This document shows positions 61,543 through 64,000 of a stretch of DNA of 64,000 nucleotides, piece by piece (the first letter of the stretch is position 1; every line of letters starts with the position of its first letter). The stretch comes from Chryseobacterium geocarposphaerae (lineage in GTDB: Bacteria > Bacteroidota > Bacteroidia > Flavobacteriales > Weeksellaceae). The notes beneath the pieces are model-generated. The model ran no database searches, was not told the origin of the DNA, and was given only the letters and a program-made list of their open reading frames with translations. Made by a program: the position numbers and the translations under genes. The DNA lies in assembly GCF_002797535.1 (NCBI RefSeq), contig NZ_PGFD01000002.1, positions 186,001-250,000 of the forward strand, in the 5' to 3' direction.

Positions 61543-62471
61543 TTAAAGGTTACAGTTTTCCGTTCTATTATAAATTTTCTTTTTTGGATTGTTTGAATCT
61601 TGTTGTTCTTCCACAAATATAGGCTTAAAGTCTCCGTTAGGATCTTTTTTGCTTAATCCTACTCCTGAGTTATACTTTTTCAAGATATATGCCATTGCCA
61701 ATTCAAATGATTCATTTTTGGATTTCCCATCTTCTTCTTAAAATAATCAGAAACATCATAAAAGCTATCTCCTATAACATTTCCATATACCCAACTTCCA
61801 TATTGATTATCAGTATATTCATTTTCGGGATAAGTAGTAGCAAAACTTTTGAATTGATTTGATCTATAATGCTATAAACATAATCATTTCCATCATAGCT
61901 TATTGTATAATATAAAGTAAATTCGCTATTGGTATCGTTAGCTTTCATGAAAGAATAAATATCAGTCGCAGAAGGAGGAGCCGCACCTCCCGGACTATGA
62001 GTATGTACTCCTGCTTTTACTGTAAAATAAGAACTTTTTGCCACAATATTTGTTTGTGTACCGGAAAAGTCTTCAAATATAGGAGTTACCTGCTCTATTC
62101 CATTTACATCTATGCCAAGAGAAAAAGATTTTTCATTTACATTGGTTGCGATTCCCGTTTTAACTTCAACAATCCTATCATTTGCTTTAGTCTTAGAAAG
62201 AAATTCCTTTGCCTTTATATTATTCTCCAAAATTTTATCACAAGGTTTAACTTTTGGATCAGGTAAATTCGGAATGGTAGGTGTCCCGATAAGACAGCCG
62301 TTTTCATCGGTAAAACCAGATTCCGGATTACTCGGGATTATAGAAGTATCACAAGGCGGATCATGAGGATTTTCTCCTCCTCCCGTGCTTCCACCACTAC
62401 CTCCACCTGTTCCCGGATCAATAGGAGTAATGATGTCATCATTTTGTTCCAGGCAGGTCGTGGTTACAATG
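61543..62471 (-). pseudogene. Frameshifted linker plus JAMM-like module
   Basis: Read right to left: linker (IVTTTCLEQNDD to TDENGCLIGTPTIPNLPDPK), KVKPCDKILENNIKAKEFLS, then VKAGVHTHSPGGAAPPSATD, an HxH-x8-SxxD JAMM motif at 62005-61961. Near 61858 the frame shifts (QINSK, then SFATTYPENEYTDNQYGSWV), and near 61735 it shifts again (DYFKK, then NESFELAMAYILKKYNSGVG), ending NRTENCNL and a stop at 61545-61543. Two frameshifts and no start codon mark it as a pseudogene, unless they are sequencing errors. The 5' side joins directly to a DUF6705 fragment. Confidence 0.8.
62286..62471 (-). repeat. 186-bp linker repeat, copy 3
   Basis: Partner of 60818-61003 (about 94% identical by eye). Similarity stops abruptly at 62471, where sequence related to a DUF6705 gene begins. 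Confidence 0.85.
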
Positions 62472-62568
62472 GATAGGAATTATTGAGATATTACTTCCTA
62501 AAACATAAATAGACGATTGTAATTTACACGAAATCATAACAAATAAAAGTGATAATAAGATTTTTCAT
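62472..62568 (-). pseudogene. 5' fragment of a third DUF6705-like gene
   Basis: Starts with ATGAAAAATCTTATTAT at 62568, like the two intact neighbours. It then lacks about ten bases of the signal-peptide core, is frameshifted, and continues in a second frame as FVMISCKLQSSIYVLG before joining the linker repeat at 62471. It is the remains of a third tandem copy cut by the recombination that brought in the linker module. Confidence 0.75.
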
Positions 62569-62575
62569 CTTATCA

Positions 62576-63142
62576 TTATTGTTTTATTAACTCAATATCT
62601 GTTGGTACTCTAACATCAGTAGCAGGATTTAAAGACATACCTGGAATACCTTGTGCTGGTACAATACCGGTTACTTTTAAATCCCAATGAAGTTTCTCAA
62701 TACCGTTTTGATTAGAGTAAGTCAGAATAATTTTACTATGAATCCTTGGTCTTTCTGGGTCTTTAAAATATAATGTTACTTTATTTGTATTCCCTTCCCA
62801 CAAAGTAAATCCAAAAATTCTTGATTTTTTCCCAGTAAAATTAGATGTATTGGTATTTACAACAGTATTTCCATTTATAGTATAAATATAATTACCTTGT
62901 AATTCATCAACATAATAATCTATAATTTTTACCATTTCTGCTTTATTGAGTATAATGGTAAATATTTTTCCGTTTTTATTATATGTCCATGTTCCTACAA
63001 ATTTATTTAAAACATTATCGGTGTCTTTTAGATAACTGTTTTCGGGACTATTGACAGGGCTTTGCCCTAAAGTGTAAATAGGAGATTGTGATTTGCAGGA
63101 AATCATAACAAATAAAAATAAGAGTATAATAAGATTTTTCAT
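62576..63142 (-). CDS. DUF6705-like lipoprotein, copy 2
   Basis: 188 residues. Lipobox VMISC (C16) then KSQSPIYTLGQSPVN. The core has KFVGTWTYNKNGKIFTI and YFKDPERPRIHSKI, and the end is GIVPAQGIPGMSLNPATDVR to IELIKQ. Both ends are nearly identical to the gene at 63150-63707 while the middle differs. The FVGTW start of the core recalls lipocalin-like barrels. I place it in DUF6705 from memory. It could be an immunity-like partner for the JAMM-type modules; unproven. Confidence 0.75.
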   Translation of the reverse strand: MKNLIILLFLFVMISCKSQSPIYTLGQSPVNSPENSYLKDTDNVLNKFVGTWTYNKNGKIFTIILNKAEMVKIIDYYVDELQGNYIYTINGNTVVNTNTSNFTGKKSRIFGFTLWEGNTNKVTLYFKDPERPRIHSKIILTYSNQNGIEKLHWDLKVTGIVPAQGIPGMSLNPATDVRVPTDIELIKQ

Positions 63143-63149
63143 CTTATCA

Positions 63150-63707
63150 TTATTGTTTTATTAACTCAATATCTGTTGGTACTCTAATGTCAGTAGCGGG
63201 GTTTAAAGACATACCTGGAATACCTTGTGCTGGTACAATACCTTTCACTTTTAATTCCCAATGAAGTTTCTCAACTCCACCTTGGTTAGAGTATGTTAGG
63301 TCAACTTCACAGGAAACTCTTGGTCTTTCTGGGTCATAAAAAAGCGAACTTACTTTATCTAGATTATTTTCCCACAACCAAGCTCCTGATATTTTTGATT
63401 TATTAATAGGGTAATTACTTGTATCAACAATCGTTAAAGAACCATTTGTATATATGTAGTACCCTTTTAACATATCTTTGTAGTATCCATTCAGATCAGC
63501 TTTATATTTTTGAAGGGTTATAGTAAAGGTTTTTCCATTATTCTCATACTTCCAAGTACCTGAAAATTTATTCAAGATATTGTTTGTATCTTTTATATAA
63601 GCATTATTCGGAAGATTTGTAGGACTTTCTCCTAAAGTATAAATAGGCGATTGTGATTTACAGGAAATCATAACAAATAAAAATAAGAGTATAATAAGAT
63701 TTTTCAT
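63150..63707 (-). CDS. DUF6705-like lipoprotein, copy 1
   Basis: 185 residues, lipobox VMISC (C16), KSQSPIYTLGESPTN, core KFSGTWKYENNGKTFTI and FYDPERPRVSCEVDL, C-terminus as in the next copy. Only 7 bases separate the two genes, and the joint between them recurs at 62562-62594, marking tandem duplication. It lies 14 bases downstream of the JAMM-module gene at the window edge, so it is probably co-transcribed with it. Confidence 0.75.
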   Translation of the reverse strand: MKNLIILLFLFVMISCKSQSPIYTLGESPTNLPNNAYIKDTNNILNKFSGTWKYENNGKTFTITLQKYKADLNGYYKDMLKGYYIYTNGSLTIVDTSNYPINKSKISGAWLWENNLDKVSSLFYDPERPRVSCEVDLTYSNQGGVEKLHWELKVKGIVPAQGIPGMSLNPATDIRVPTDIELIKQ

Positions 63708-63721
63708 AGTTTCAAATTTAA

Positions 63722-64000
63722 TTAATTACACGGAATTGTATTTACCATATCTGTAATGGAATTATAAGTAAGCCTACTCCAACTGCCTAGGTCCTTATTT
63801 GCCTTATAAAGACCTATGCCGTGAGTGGGTAATGCTTTTGAAACTTGCTTAATGACATCATCATAAACAATATTTCCTTTTTTCTTAAGATCCCCATAAA
63901 ATTTATTATATAATTCTTCTTCTTCCTCACCCCATATTTTATAGGTTTGAGTCAGAAATAAGTTTGGATCTTCCACTACCATTGCAAAAACTCCTGCTTT
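63722..64000 (-). CDS. C-terminus of a JAMM-module protein (5' part beyond the window)
   Basis: 92 codons plus stop, open to the right end (first visible residues KAGVFAMVVEDPNLF). The end, THGIGLYKANKDLG ... VNTIPCN, corresponds to NLKGISLYRTNTNG ... INCPN of the orphan module at 60121 and to NSGVGLSKKD ... TENCNL of the pseudogene. So this is the last part of a related protein, likely the still-attached, intact version. The HxH motif would lie just off the window. Confidence 0.7.
   Translation of the reverse strand, partial: KAGVFAMVVEDPNLFLTQTYKIWGEEEEELYNKFYGDLKKKGNIVYDDVIKQVSKALPTHGIGLYKANKDLGSWSRLTYNSITDMVNTIPCN

Overview
The window is chromosomal DNA of a low-GC Bacteroidota, most likely a flavobacterium of the Chryseobacterium type (family Weeksellaceae). 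The grounds are SusC/SusD pairs, a type IX secretion sorting domain, GLPGLI and GYDIA family proteins, BshC, an S12 with an Ala/Lys-rich tail, and many promoters of the Bacteroidota form TTG-N19/20-TAnnTTTG. No rRNA, CRISPR array, prophage or intact insertion sequence was seen.

Layout. 1-0.7 kb: 5' part of a GLPGLI gene. 0.9-1.9 kb: a stand-alone class I terpene synthase, convergent with the operon rpsL-rpsG-fusA-rpsJ (2.0-5.4 kb). 5.5-20.2 kb: mostly housekeeping and stress genes (GT-C-like membrane protein, Dps, PncB with a short operon of exported proteins, RmuC with a SpoU-type methylase, a TrhO carrying an extra C-terminal domain, HtrA, RidA). 20.3-24.2 kb: divergent envelope pair lptD / amidase. 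24.2-25.0 kb: three tRNA-Glu genes and rpsT. 25.1-27.0 kb: a GntR/FadR-type regulator and an Fsr-like MFS pump, each preceded by the same 11-bp palindrome.

27.1-35.5 kb, all on the minus strand, is a metal-handling island. In transcription order it holds a Fur-family regulator, a P1B ATPase, a small Cys protein, a YHS lipoprotein, SCO, an exported Mn-type SOD, a second small Cys protein, then an MbnP/MbnH-like pair and a Cys-motif outer-membrane protein. The two small Cys proteins are paralogues. Copper or another soft metal is the common theme, but this is inferred.

36.3-40.9 kb is a SusC/SusD pair whose leader is a SAM-I (S-box) riboswitch starting a few bases downstream of a good promoter, so import by this pair is probably tied to methionine/SAM status. 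41.2-50.9 kb: aroQ, pckA, a GHMP kinase, fabD, a LysM/receptor-fold lipidless exported protein, bshC and a porin. 50.9-56.2 kb: a second SusC/SusD operon with a third lipoprotein. 56.5-58.4 kb: a T9SS-secreted subtilisin-like protease.

58.5-64.0 kb (minus) is the most unusual region. It is a decaying array in which three copies of a Gly/Pro-rich linker (two of them 186 bp long and about 94% alike) precede C-terminal domains with an HxH...SxxD (JAMM-like) signature. Each is followed by a small secreted or lipoprotein gene from one of two families. Frameshifts, missing 5' ends and one visible recombination scar suggest orphan C-terminal cassettes displaced from a large gene lying beyond the right edge, as in polymorphic toxin/immunity loci. 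The toxin/immunity reading is inference.
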